Source: Prunus persica (Eukaryota; Streptophyta; Magnoliopsida; Rosales; Rosaceae). From it: DNA of 64,000 nucleotides. Below the pieces are notes generated by a model. It was not told the DNA's origin. It saw nothing but the letters and a program-made list of their open reading frames with translations, and did no database searches. Both the position numbers and the translations under genes were made by a program. Location of the stretch: positions 43,384,649 through 43,448,648 of the forward strand of contig NC_034009.1 of NCBI RefSeq assembly GCF_000346465.2, written 5' to 3'. The first letter of the stretch is position 1, and each line of letters starts with the position of its first letter. Shown here piece by piece: positions 48,332-59,567 of the stretch.

Positions 48332-49018
48332 TCAAGTTGAGCGTTCGTGAACTCTCAACTTGTCTCGGATGAAGGTGAAGCGAGGGGAACTCAATGGTTT
48401 GGTCATGATATCAGCAAGTTGATCCTTGGTGGAGATAAATTGAACACTAAGCTTTCCTGCAGAAACTTGATCGCGAACAAAATGATAATCGATCTCTACA
48501 TGCTTTGTACGAGCATGAAAAATTGGATTAGCAGAAAGGTAGGTAGCTCCTAAGTTGTCACACCATAAAACAGGTGAAGTAGATGTGGAAAATCCAAGTT
48601 CCTGGAGTAAGGAGCGAAGCCAAGTAATTTCAGTGGAAGTATTGGCAATGGCACGATATTCCGCCTCAGTGGAGGACCGGGCAACAGTATGTTGCTTTTT
48701 GGCTGACCACGAGACCAAGTTACAGCCAAGATAAATAGCAAACCCACCAGTGGAGCGGCGATCATCTGGACATCCAGCCCAATCCGCATCACAAAAAGCT
48801 TGAATGGCATGAGAAGAAGATTTGCTGAGAAAAAGGCCATGAGAGATAGTTTTCTTGAGATACCGAAGAATTCTCTTGACGCTAGCCCAATGTTCACTGG
48901 TGGGATTGTGCATAAATTGACAAACTTTGTTAACAGAGAAGGACAGTTCCGGGCGAGTTAAGGTGACATATTGAAGAGCACCAACGATGCTTCTGTATTG
49001 TTGTGGATTAGATAATGG
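48332..49018 (-). pseudogene. Ty1-copia pol C-terminal part (RT end and RNase H), truncated
   Basis: Open for more than 200 codons: ..[32 protein letters not shown], then the RNase H domain ([68 protein letters not shown]) to VHERST and stop. No frameshifts in this part, so insertion was fairly recent. The upstream portion is lost where the element meets a TRIM fragment at about 49018. Confidence 0.9.
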
Positions 49019-49320
49019 TAAGGAGTTGGGTTACTCCCCCCGTAGCCAATTGGTTTTGGGGTGGAACCTCAACTTCCTTCATGGTATCAGAGCGGGTTGC
49101 CCACGTGTGAAAGCCCAACGGCCACACGTGCTCCACGTCACCCAAAATGTGTTGTCCACGTGTTAGGCTTGAAAATTCGCCACACGTGCGGGGGCGTGTG
49201 AGAATGTAAAGGTAAAGAGTCCCACATTGGAAAGTTGAGAAACCTAGCAAGGGCTTATAAGGAGTTGGGTTACTCCCCCCATAGCCAATTAGTTTTGGGG
49301 TGGAACCTCAACTTCCTTCA
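49019..49320 (+). mobile_element. TRIM retrotransposon, 5'-truncated
   Basis: A full 116-bp LTR (49205-49320, TGTAAAGGTAAAGAGTCCCA .. CAACTTCCTTCA) follows a 123-bp interior that begins TGGTATCAGAGCGGG (primer site). Before that is only the last 63 bp of the other LTR. The copia relic ends exactly where this copy is cut. Confidence 0.8.
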
Positions 49321-50040
49321 AGTCTATATCATTGTATATCAGTGCGTAGGAAGTATAAAACACGTGTTGCACCACTTTCCCACTACTTCGATTACTTTCT
49401 CCAATTAAAGAGTTTCACTTGAGCGATCTCTCAAATAGATATCTTTATAGACTCTATTATGCATTGTATTTTAATAATCTAAACCATTTAGTTTTTAGAT
49501 ATTCTCTCAAAGATCATCGCTAGAAAAAATCACTTGAATCCGAAACCATTTAACCACTCAATTAAATGGTTGTTATTATAGTCTTTTCTTGAAGCACCGT
49601 ATCCGTCTATTTTGTTGGTCCCAATTAGATGTTTTAATGAAATTCAATTTGCATGATTTTTTGCAAGTATGATTTATGAATAAAGATTTGAAAAATAAAC
49701 GGTTTGAATAGTTGAATTTTTTGTTTTTTTGGGGTAAGGGATGTATCAATAGAATATGATTGATTTTATAGGACACAATTAGATGTTGAAACGGTTTCCA
49801 ATTTTTCTAATTTTTTGTAAGGATGATCTATAAGTGTAGACTTAAAATATATATAGTTTGGATCATTGAATATATATATATTTTTTTTGTAGTTTGCCTT
49901 AAAAGGTGTCTCTCATTATATATATCGGATTCAAGTATTTTTTGTAGGGGTGATCACGGTTCAGATTGGATCGGGTTCACCTCAAAACAACGGCCAAATT
50001 AATTACAAAATAACTGTTTGGTTCGGTTCCATTTTGACAA
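49321..50040. other. intergenic, no gene recognised
   Basis: AT-rich with (AT)n at 49868-49885. No coding potential. Confidence 0.45.
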
Positions 50041-51157
50041 AAGTCATGAAGAAAACTGAACCAAACTAAACCAATTTAAGACAGTTTGGTTCGACAACCT
50101 ATAATTACGGTTTGGTTTGGCCAGATTAGTGCCCCCTAGTTCTTAGTAAAGATGATATTTGAATGAATATCTCAAAAATAGATAATTTGAATTAGTGAAA
50201 TACAATGCGGAGTTGACCCTATAAGAGTGTCTCAAATAAGCTTATTGTGCAAAAGCCATTGTAAACATGAAGGAAAGCAGGGAGGAGTAGTAGAAAATAT
50301 ATGGCAAGTGGCACAATAATAGCGTTTGGATGTCTGCATATGAGAATTTTTTAAAAAAATTATTATTATTATTATTATTTTGCCATCAGCCAGTAAACCT
50401 CCAAAAGTATGAGTCATTATTATTTTTGGCAAAAATCATGAAGAAAATCGAACCAAACTAAACCAATTTAAGAGAGTTGGGTTCAGCCGGATTAATGCCT
50501 ACTCCTAGTTCTTGGTAAAGATGATATTTGAATTAATATCTCAAAAATAGACGATTTAAATTAGTGAAATACAATGCGGAGTGAGCCCTACAATAGTGTC
50601 TCAAATAAGCTTATTGTGCAAAAGCCATTGTAAACATGAAGGAAAGCAGGGAGGGGTAGTAGAAAATATATGGCATGTGGCAAGATAATAGCATTTGGAT
50701 GTCTGCATATGAGATTTTTTTTAAAAAAATTATTATTATTATTATTTTTTGCCATCAACTACAGTAAACCTCCAAAAGTATGAGAGTCATTACTATTATT
50801 GGCAAAAATCATGAAGAAAATCGAACCAAACTAAACCAATTTAAGACAGTTTGGTTTGGCAGGATTAATGCCCACCTCTAGTTCTTGGTAAAGATGATAT
50901 TTGAATGAATATCTCAAAAATAGATGATTTGAATTAGTGAAATATAATGCGGAGTGGATCCTATAATAGTGTCTCAAATAAGCTTATTGTGCAAAAATCA
51001 TTGTAAACATGAAGGAAAGCAGGGAGGGGTAATAGAAAATATATGGCATGTGGCACGATAATAGCGTTTGGATGTCTGCATATGAGATTTTTTTTTAATT
51101 ATTATTATTATTTTTGCCATCAACTACAGTAAACCTCCAAAAGTATGAGAGTCATTA
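50041..51157 (+). repeat. three-unit tandem repeat, about 370-390 bp each
   Basis: Units start near 50041, 50433 and 50806 with TCATGAAGAAAAYYGAACCA and contain AATAAGCTTATTGTGCAAAA, GAAGGAAAGCAGGGAGG and a (ATT)n tract of varying length. Each ends CCTCCAAAAGTATGAG. Roughly 95% alike by eye. No coding frame is conserved. Confidence 0.85.
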
Positions 51158-51620
51158 CATACTCATACCCAACCTTTAAAGACTCGTTTGAACGGTACTC
51201 CAACTTATAGAAACCTTACGATTGAGACCCTCTGTTACCCAGTATGTTAGTAGATCAGTTAAATATTGACGTGGCAAATTTAAATCCTTTTTTTATTTTT
51301 AATTTTATACTCCACATAGGAAAAAAAACAATTAAACTTTTTGTATTACCCTTTTTTAGCAGAAAATTGTGTATTATTGTATAAACAATTTAAAAAGACA
51401 TTTTTTTGACCAAAAAAAAGAAAGAGATCTTTTATTTAAAAAAAAACTCACCGGCTCTGTTTGCTCCACCAACCCCTTATCTCTATTTGTACAATAGCAA
51501 CCATGGAAGCTTTAGCGGCTCTCTTACGCATCAGCCTCGCCGTCATGAGCCGAAACCTCGCCTTCAACACCACCGAGAAAGGCTTCCCCATCTATGAAAA
51601 CTTGAATCAAATTCAGAAAA
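51158..51620. other. short intergenic segment before CML pseudogene
   Basis: An open frame begins ATGGAAGC at 51503 but its first 40 codons are not recognised. Confidence 0.4.
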
Positions 51621-51623
51621 AAA

Positions 51624-52026
51624 ATGGGCAACGATATGAGCGACAAATTAATATCGTCAATAAAGGAGGCATTCACGCTCTCGTCATCGACAACGACGGT
51701 AAGATTGTTCCTTCGGAATTAGGGAACCTAATGCGATTGCTTGGAGTCAACTCGACCCAGGCCCAACACAAATCCATCGCTGCCGAGGAGAAGCTCACTG
51801 CCCCCTTCAACTTCCCTCACTTCCTCGACCTTATGGGAAAGCACATGAAGCCCACGCCCTTCGATCATCAGCTCTGCAACACCTTCAAAGTCCTCGACAA
51901 GGACTCCACCGGCTTCGTCTTTGTCTCGGAGCTTCGACACATACTCACTAGCATCAACAAGAAATTAGAGCCATCCGAGTTCGCAAGTGGATCTGGGAGG
52001 TCAATGTCGGGTCCAGTGCCAAGTGA
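51624..52026 (+). pseudogene. calmodulin-like protein pseudogene (CML13/14-like)
   Basis: Starts [19 protein letters not shown], then shifts frame inside the first EF-hand loop (near 51685). It continues [40 protein letters not shown] and [20 protein letters not shown] in a second frame. After EPSEF (near 51980) the frame shifts again to WIWEVNVGS and a stop at 52024. CML13/14 are Ca2+-sensor-like partners of other proteins, normally 148 aa; here EF-hand 1 is damaged and EF-hand 4 is lost. No introns, so a retrocopy is possible, but no poly-A or target duplication was identified. Confidence 0.8.
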
Positions 52027-52289
52027 GAAGCTGAACGGTGTGTTTTCACTGGTTAAGGCCCAGTTTGGGATTGCTATCACTTTTTTAAAAAGTTACTTAT
52101 GTTGTGCTTTGAAAATAATTAGTTGTACAGTAAAGCAACTCCATATTTGGTAAACAATATTTTTAAAGTGTTGTTAACACAAAAAGCAGTGTCAAAACTG
52201 TTTAGTAAATTTTAATATAAAATTATTGTAACTGTGAATAATGACGAAAATAGACGTGATATTGAAAGTATTATGTACTAATCATGTGG

Positions 52290-52486
52290 TAGTAGTAGTG
52301 GTGATGAAGTGAAGGTGGTGATTGTGGTGCCAGTGGCAACGTGGTGGTGTTGGTTGTGGAGGTGGTGGTGGATGTGGAGGTTTTGGAAAAGGTGGTGGTT
52401 GTGGTGGTGGTGATAGTGGTGGCGGTGGTGGTGGTGGAGGTGGTAGAGGAGGTGATGGTGGAGGATGAGGAGGAGGAGGATGTGGT

Positions 52487-52517
<31 letters not shown>

Positions 52518-52590
52518 GCGATGGTGGTGGTGGTTGTGGAGGTATTGAATATGGTGGTGCAAATGGTGGAGTTCGATTTGGTAGTAGAGG
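52290..52590 (+). repeat. GTG/GGT-rich imperfect microsatellite
   Basis: About 300 bp almost without C on the plus strand, built from GGTGGT, GGTGGAG and GAGGAGG runs. The long open frames it produces on both strands are composition effects. Confidence 0.9.
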
Positions 52591-52599
52591 TGGTGTCAT

Positions 52600-53440
52600 T
52601 TTTAAACATGAATGATGGTGTTTTGGGAATTAAAAAAATTCATTAAATGTTCATCTTTGCTTCTTTTGAAAGCAGCTTTGAAAAGCAACACAAAGCCTGC
52701 TTTTAAAAGCTGCTGTCAAAAGACCATTGCTTTTAAAATAATTGGAATATTTTATTTTTACCAAACACCTTAAACTGCTTAACTTTACAGTGAAGCAGGT
52801 TTTTAGCCAAAAAAAAAAAAGCAATCCCAAATGGGGCCTAAGGGGTTTGTGGAAGTAATTTGGGCCTAATGTATGTTTTTCTTATCTTTTGATATGGAAA
52901 TTTTAGGGTTTGTTTGTTTTGGATTTTGTTTGTGGTGAATTGAATTGTCTCTAGTACATACTAGTAAATTTCAAGGTGTTCGTGATGTAAGTGTTCATGG
53001 TTTCATGGAATGTAATATGGATTTGTTGGATTATTTTGTGGGGGTTTTGTGCTGAATCTTTGTTTTCTGTTGTGAATTGCTCTTGATTTTTGGATTGCAT
53101 TTGCATGTCAAGCAAGAAGCAATTGAGACAACCCTTCATCATTGCTACCTTAGCCACCTGGCACCCTATTTTACTCCCAAAAGGCTACACTTCTCTCGTT
53201 CCTCTTGGACGACTTTTTCCTGTAAGCAGCCGTACACCCGATTGTCCAAATTATCAACTCCTGCTACCTTTGCTAGTGAATCCCCTGCAGTTTCAGCTCT
53301 TCTTTTATCCTTTTGCCAAATTGTTCTTTGATGCACTCTCATTCCATTAGTTTTAACCACATGCGAGTAAGCCACCTGACCTATAAAGAAAGGGCCTTAA
53401 AACAGCGGTAAATGATCTAAATAGGAATCAGTTATCTTTT
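52600..53440. other. intergenic, unrecognised
   Basis: Near 53070-53375 both strands stay open for 60-85 codons, but no family is recognised. TGCTTTTAAAA/TTTTAAAAGC inverted motifs occur near 52665-52740. Confidence 0.35.
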
Positions 53441-53447
53441 AAAAAGA

Positions 53448-54007
53448 GAAATGCTAGCAACATTCTCTCTTTTTTGCTTGACATATGTCATTCTCCTTAC
53501 ACTTAAAACAATGTCATTAATATATTATACAAGCTAACTTTTACTTTCCAAGTTTACCCTCATTAAATGTATTCAATTTATCCAAAAAAATATCACAACT
53601 TTCTTACCATCTTTTTTTTTTTTTAAACGTCAATTATTTTTTTAAAGAAAATGTCTGTTTTTTTCAACAAAAAAAAAAGAAGGAAATTTCCTCTTTTTTT
53701 TTTTTCAAACACAAAGGATTTATTATTATTTTTATAATAAAAAAAAGGGACATTTCCTCTTAAAAGCATATATTTTCTTTTAAAAAAAAATTGACGTTAG
53801 AAAAAAAATTAATAAGATGGTAAGAAAGTTGTGAAAATTTTTGGATAAATTGAATACATATATTAAGAGTAAACTTGGAAAGCAAAAGTTAGATTGTATA
53901 ATATATTAATGACATTGTTTTAAGTGTAAGGAGAATGACACATGTCAAAGCAAAAAAGAGAGAAAGTCCAAAAGAGAAGGTTAGAGAGAAGGTTGTTAGC
54001 ATTCCTC
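53448..54007. mobile_element. long-TIR foldback element (about 560 bp)
   Basis: The left 185 bp (AAATGCTAGCAACATTCTCT .. ACAACTTTCTTACCATCTT) is the near-complement of the right 190 bp (AAGATGGTAAGAAAGTTGTG .. AGGTTGTTAGCATTCCTCTT). The centre is T/A-rich. No coding capacity; a Mutator-like MITE is possible. Target duplication not found. Confidence 0.8.
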
Positions 54008-54500
54008 TTGCAAATTTATGACGGCAAAACATCAGTTTTGATCTTTGTGGTTTATCACTTTTGCCGCTAAGGTCCTTATGGTTTTAATTTGATCACTTTT
54101 GCTTCGATGGTTTTCAATTCCAAGCAATTGGAGGACATTTCCTAATTCCTGTCAAATTCTTCTAACTGCCATTACTTATTGAGGGGCATTTCAGTCCATA
54201 AATTATTAAAAACTTCATTGCTTTTCAAAAGTTTAAAATAATTTTTTTTTAGAGATAAACCATACCATTACTTATGATATAGATAAACCCATACCATTTA
54301 ATTTTTATAAACAAACAAAAAAATAAACGAAAAAATGACAACTGGCCCTATTGAATTTAATTTTAATTATTAAATTACTTTGATACCATAATGAGTATTT
54401 TGGGTTTTTTTTTTCATGAGGTTTTGGGGTTGGGTTTGTTTTAAGAAATCGATAGAAGTTTTGTAATTTGTATGAAGTTCAAAGCCTCTTTATTATGTTA
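54008..54500. other. intergenic, unrecognised
   Basis: AT-rich, no signature. Confidence 0.4.
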
Positions 54501-54689
54501 AAGACCCCGGTTTCGACCACAATCTTCGAAGAATTGATTTCCAAAAAGACCCAGAACCCGAATCAGCCTTAGATTTTGACCCAGATACCGTACCCGACTC
54601 AGACTCAGACCCCGACTCTGGCTCAGATTCTGATCCATCTTCCTACTTAACCTATATCTTATGCATCTTCCACTGCACATATTACAACT

Positions 54690-55075
54690 TCCTAACCAAC
54701 GACCCAGACACATGGATGAGATTGCATATACTGTGGCAATCCAAGACACACTCGCGAGACTTGTTTCAAATTAAATGGTGACCCCAAATGGTGGGCTCTT
54801 CTCAAGGATATGACACAACGTGATACTGCCAGTAATGGTACTGGTTATGGATTCCAAATTTCGGATAAAAGTGATTTCACAGGCTAGATAATTGATTCTA
54901 GTGCAACTGATCATATAACGTTTGATCCTGATGATTTTCTGAATACTACCTAACCCGAACGAGCTTATATACCTAATGCCAATGGAGTTACTTATCATGT
55001 GACAGAGGCTGGCACTGTTGCAATCTCATCATCTCTCTCATTGTCTAATACTTTACTTGTCCCATCTTTATCTGT
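54690..55075 (+). pseudogene. Ty1-copia gag-protease relic
   Basis: CIYCGNPRHTRETCFKLNGD is a CX2CX4HX4C zinc knuckle, followed by PKWWALL. Then a TAG replaces the expected Trp before IIDSSATDHITFDPDDF, which retains the protease DS(G/S)AT site. A further stop follows NTT, then NANGVTYHV. Both stops and isolation from the rest of pol show it is a dead fragment. Confidence 0.75.
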
Positions 55076-55079
55076 GATA

Positions 55080-58000
55080 CCTTGAAAATTTCCAGAATAT
55101 TTTTATGCGTACAATAAAAATTGCACGGTCCATTTTGAGGTAAGTGGCATGTTTTCGAAGTAAATATTGTCATTATGTTTGAGAATAACTTACTTCTGAA
55201 AATATAAAATTAGAATTTTAGTGTTTTAACTTCATAGGAAAATTGTAGACGTCAATATGAGCTTGTGGTATTTTACAGATAATTTTTCGGACCTTGGACG
55301 TATTTTTAGTGAACTTTTGAAGTTGAAAAATAGGAAAAGAAAATAAGTTTGACACATGGCGTTTTCTGATTGGTTGGAACACATCACCAAGCCACATGTC
55401 AACACCTGATTAGTTGGAAGACTTGGAATACGTTGATCCATAGGTTGACTACGGTGTAGAGTACTATTCTGTGAGCTAGTCTCATCTAAGCCATTGATCT
55501 GATTCTCGATCAGATATGGACTGTAGATCAAAATCAAAGACTTTTGACTTGATCTAGGCGTTTGGTTTGGTTGTTGGGAATGCATCTGGAACATCCATCT
55601 TAAAGCTATCATGTACCTCCCTACACCTGATCTAAAACTCATCTTTTAATCTCGGCCTTCGAATTAAATATTCGAATCGATCCGAACCGTCAGGGATTTC
55701 TATAAATATCCCCAATCTCTCATTTTCTTCACACCAAAATTCAAATTTTCTCTTCCTCCCACTCTTCCTCTACTTCTCCTCCATTAGAGTTACTATTCCG
55801 ACATCCTTCAGAGTTACCATTCATCAAGCACTATTCATCCCAAACACTATTTACCCAAAATTTACTGTTCACTTCCGTACGTAGTATAAGCCGTTTCTTA
55901 TTCATTCCAAGAAGTCAATATTGACGTCAGATTTCACTATTCATTGTTACACTGACCGAGGTAATCTCTACTCTCTACCTTGTATTCTATTCGTTTTAAT
56001 TCCATATTTCTATTTCCTAAGTGTTACTTTGCCCAATTTAAAATTTTCAAGTATGCAATTCGTATTATTTTCTAATTGGGTAATTTTCAAGTTATTCCTA
56101 AAATATACTCCATACGCCGTTACTTCGTCCATTTGAAATCTAAACAAACTAGATAATCTTATAATCATTTTCCTTCTATAATTCCTGAACCAAATTATGC
56201 ATATTCCTTTTGTCCATATGTATGATCAACAAAGTACTATTTAGACTTTAACTTTATCGTACCGTGAATTTTACCTTTTTTGGACCAGAGATGGAACTAC
56301 AAGACTATTGGGACATTTTTGGACTTTTCAAAAAGTACAAGGACTATTTTACAATTGCTTAGAAGTTTTAAGGACTTATAAGGACAAATTTGTAATTTGG
56401 AAAGTGCAATTGAAGACAAGAAAAAGGACTAAAGTGCAATTAAGAATTTTTCGTATTATTTCTGAATGTTGGATTGTGATTCAATTGCTCAAGAGTGACC
56501 AGTATGAGTTCAAAGGTGCAGATGGCAAGTCAGGCTTGAGCTTTGGATTCCAAGTAGGGGGACTCACTCTCGAAATTTTATTTTTGTGTGTATATATGAC
56601 ATAGTAAATATTGTTGTGTGCGAAAGATGCACTGTTTTTGGATACCATATTGTTTGGTTTTATGGATGCTTGGCTTTGAATTTCCAAAGTTTTGGAGGAT
56701 ATATGCATGTGGGCATTATCCTCGACGATTTGATAGTAAAGTGGGTATAACGACTTCCTTGGGTTTCGATTCCCTAAACCTCCGGAGGGGCTGCGCAGAC
56801 TAACTTTTCCAATATTGTACGTGTGAGGTTTAGTTGAAGTAGTATAGCCGATAAATGGACACTCTTGCTATTGTACCAGGTAAGTTGGATATATTTTTAT
56901 TTCTGGTAGGGTTAGTTGGCCTTTAAGTATCGGTTGTCAGACAAGCATATTATGGGTACCTGAAAAATGTTTGCGAAAGTTGTGTGAGCGTGCCAACTGT
57001 TTTTGGATCCTATATTTATATGGAAAATGATTTGTGTTGTGAATGTTTTTTTTCATTGTTTCTCTTGAATAGTACTATGTTGTTTCGCTATCTTTTATTA
57101 AACCTGGTTAGGAGTCCCCTTGCTCTGTGATGAGAGTCTCAAATTACATATTTTAAATATAATTTTGGAGACTTTATGATATAAATTTGGCTTAATAAAG
57201 AAAATTTCACTTTTGTAAATTTAAAAAAAAAAGAAAAAGATAATTTCACTTGTCGTTACATTTCATTCTTACCAATTGGATTTATGAATTTTTTGTATTA
57301 AATTTAGTGAACTTATTAGGTGAATTTATCTTTTGTAGGAAGTTGGAAAGCCAAAAGATGAAGATATATATTTGTCCAAGTTTAAACAATGTGTGAAGAG
57401 AATTTTTGGTGGATTTTATTGAAGAATTGATTGTGGGATTATTGTGATTATAAAGAAAAGTAAAGAGGGAGAAGAGAAGACAAATCCATTAAAGCTAAAA
57501 AGCCTATTTCATGTCATTCATAGCCTTTAACGCCCACTACCTCATTATTATTTCTTTTCCACTAACTCTCCACCATCAACACATGTTTAATCCAATTAAT
57601 CCCTCACTTAAAACCATTCATTACCCACTATGAATGTATTAACTTTCCACTCACGACTACTATAAATCACCCATCAACTTATTTGCCAAGGACACAACTA
57701 CGACATATTCCTTTGTAATGCGTTGCTAGAACTGTAGCTAAGGCTAAAGGGAATGTCCTTTGAATAAGTTTGTGAATTATTTTTTTAATCCAATATACGG
57801 TATGAATTGCTTAATTTTTTAATTTTTGGTTGTTCAATATTTTCATATCTTTTTATTTTGATTGATGATAAGTGCTACTATCTTTTCATGAGTTCAATTA
57901 TATTTTTCTCATTGTTAAGAACTAACTTTGCATACTTTTAAATTAAATGATTAAATATTAAGCAATTCCATTTTATGAACAATCATTAATAAAAGATAAC

Positions 58001-58480
58001 ATTGAAAAATTAAATTGGTTTAAATTTATTTAGCTCCCAGTTAAAGTTTCTCAATGATAATTTTAATCGAATTATAATTTGGATTAAAGAGTATGAAATA
58101 TATTTTGCTTAAAAAATTGAACCTTGATGCCTTAGCATTTCCATTATTGATATTTCATTTTTAGACTCAATATCTACGACACTCAAATCAAATTAATTTT
58201 CTATTTGGCTTGTCACATTTATTTTGGTAAGTTTAATTATTTGTTTGTGTGCAGACATTTGCCTACCTGCTTTTTGAGGATACGATACTTGGACTTCTTA
58301 AAATATATGAGTGTTATATCATAGTTTTTATTAAAATAATAAAATATGGAGGGCCCTCAAATATAGGTATGCATTGCTAGAGATTGAAAAATTTAGCTTT
58401 ACACTATTCTTTAAAAAATTAATATTTTGAAGGGCTAAATTATAAATGTGGACTACATTTAGCCCTATAATCGGAGATGG
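55080..58480. other. long intergenic stretch, no gene recognised
   Basis: AT-rich, with scattered open frames up to about 136 codons (55232-55642, minus) that show no family signature. A retrotransposon body or LTR in decay is possible in 55080-56880, but I could not define ends. Confidence 0.4.
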
Positions 58481-58485
58481 CCTAA

Positions 58486-59567
58486 GAGCATTTTCACCTA
58501 TTTGCCATGACAAAGGGGAGACAAAGGCTGTTACTATTCACATGAGTAATGCATGTCCTAGCAATTTTTTTTATTGGGTTTTGTAAGATCTCACATCAAA
58601 CCAACAAAGAGGGGGTGATGTGCCTTATATGTGCACATCTGCATCCATCTAGCACGAGGCCTTTTGGGAGCTCATTGGCTTCGGAGTCGTAGGAACTCCG
58701 AAGTTAAGCGAGTTGGGGGCTAGAGCAATCCCAGGATGGGTGACTCACTGGGAAGTTGCTCGTGAGCTCCCAGAAACAAAACCGTGAGGGCAGAGAGAGG
58801 GGCCCAAAGCCGACAATATCGTGTTACGGTGGAGCCGATCCCGGGATGTGACAATTTGGTATCAGAGCCACTCTGCCGTGTAGTGCGAGTGTGCCGACGA
58901 GGACGTCGGGCCCTTAAGGAGGGTGAATTGTAAGATCCCATATCAAACCAACGGAGAGGGGGTGATGTGCCTTATATGTGCACACCCGCATCCATCTTGC
59001 ACGAGGCCTTTTGGGAGCTCACTGGCTTCGGAGTCGTAGGAACTCCGAAGTTAAGTGAATTGGGAGCTAAAGCAATCCCATGATGGGTGACCCACTGGGA
59101 AGTTGCTCGTGAGCTCCCAGAAACAAAATCGTGAGGGCAAAGAGGGGGGCCCAAAGCGGATAATATCGTGCTACGGCGGAGCCGATCCCGAGATGTGACA
59201 GTTTTCTACCTATTGTCATGACAACCCAAGAGTAACGCTACTATTCACATGAGATATAAAGAGAGGAATTGTATAGAATTTTGGTATGGGAAGTGAAGAA
59301 TATAGCTAGGTATTTATTAAAAAATAAATTCTGAAATTTTTGGTATTTTTTTTTCCAATTGCTTTTTTTTATTTAAATTAACTGCTGACGTCACAATGAC
59401 ATTAATATTAGATTAGCTTGCCCAGATAATAGTCTAGATAGTCTTGCCTTTGGACTTACCCAAATTTATAGAGCCCATCTCTTACCCTAACAAGAATGGG
59501 GTGTTAGAAACACAAATAGGGCCGGAGACCTCTTTGGCTGGGCTGGGGCCTCACGCTGAAAGTGCTC
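58486..59567. mobile_element. Harbinger-type MITE interrupted by Cassandra
   Basis: Left end GAGCATTTTCACC and right end (complement) GAGCACTTTCAGC are inverted and flanked by TAA (58483-58485, 59568-59570). Subtracting the Cassandra insertion leaves about 460 bp without coding sequence. Termini resemble those of the 21-25 kb Harbinger element. It landed immediately next to the TAACCTGAGCAGAGTAA promoter motif shared with genes 1 and 2. Confidence 0.8.
58582..59200 (+). mobile_element. Cassandra TRIM, two LTRs and interior
   Basis: The LTRs (58582 to about 58852, and about 58931 to 59200) start TGTAAGATC and end GATGTGACA. Each contains 5S rRNA-like sequence including AACTCCGAAGTTAAGCGAGT and GATGGGTGAC.CACTGGGAAG, matching the internal control region of 5S genes. 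The 78-bp interior starts ATTTGGTATCAGAGCCA (Met-tRNA primer site) and ends with GGAGGGTGAAT (polypurine tract). The flanks share GTTT on both sides. Confidence 0.93.

Noticed and set aside
52271..52646. Long open frames on both strands (His/Pro-, Thr- and Val-rich)
   Set aside because: All derive from a GTG/GGT microsatellite; no start context or domain.
55232..55642. Minus-strand open frame of 136 codons
   Set aside because: No domain, no splice context and low-complexity surroundings; not called as a gene.
58640..58790. 5S rRNA gene
   Set aside because: The similarity covers only part of 5S and lies within LTR-like repeats with primer site and polypurine tract; this is Cassandra, not a 5S gene.
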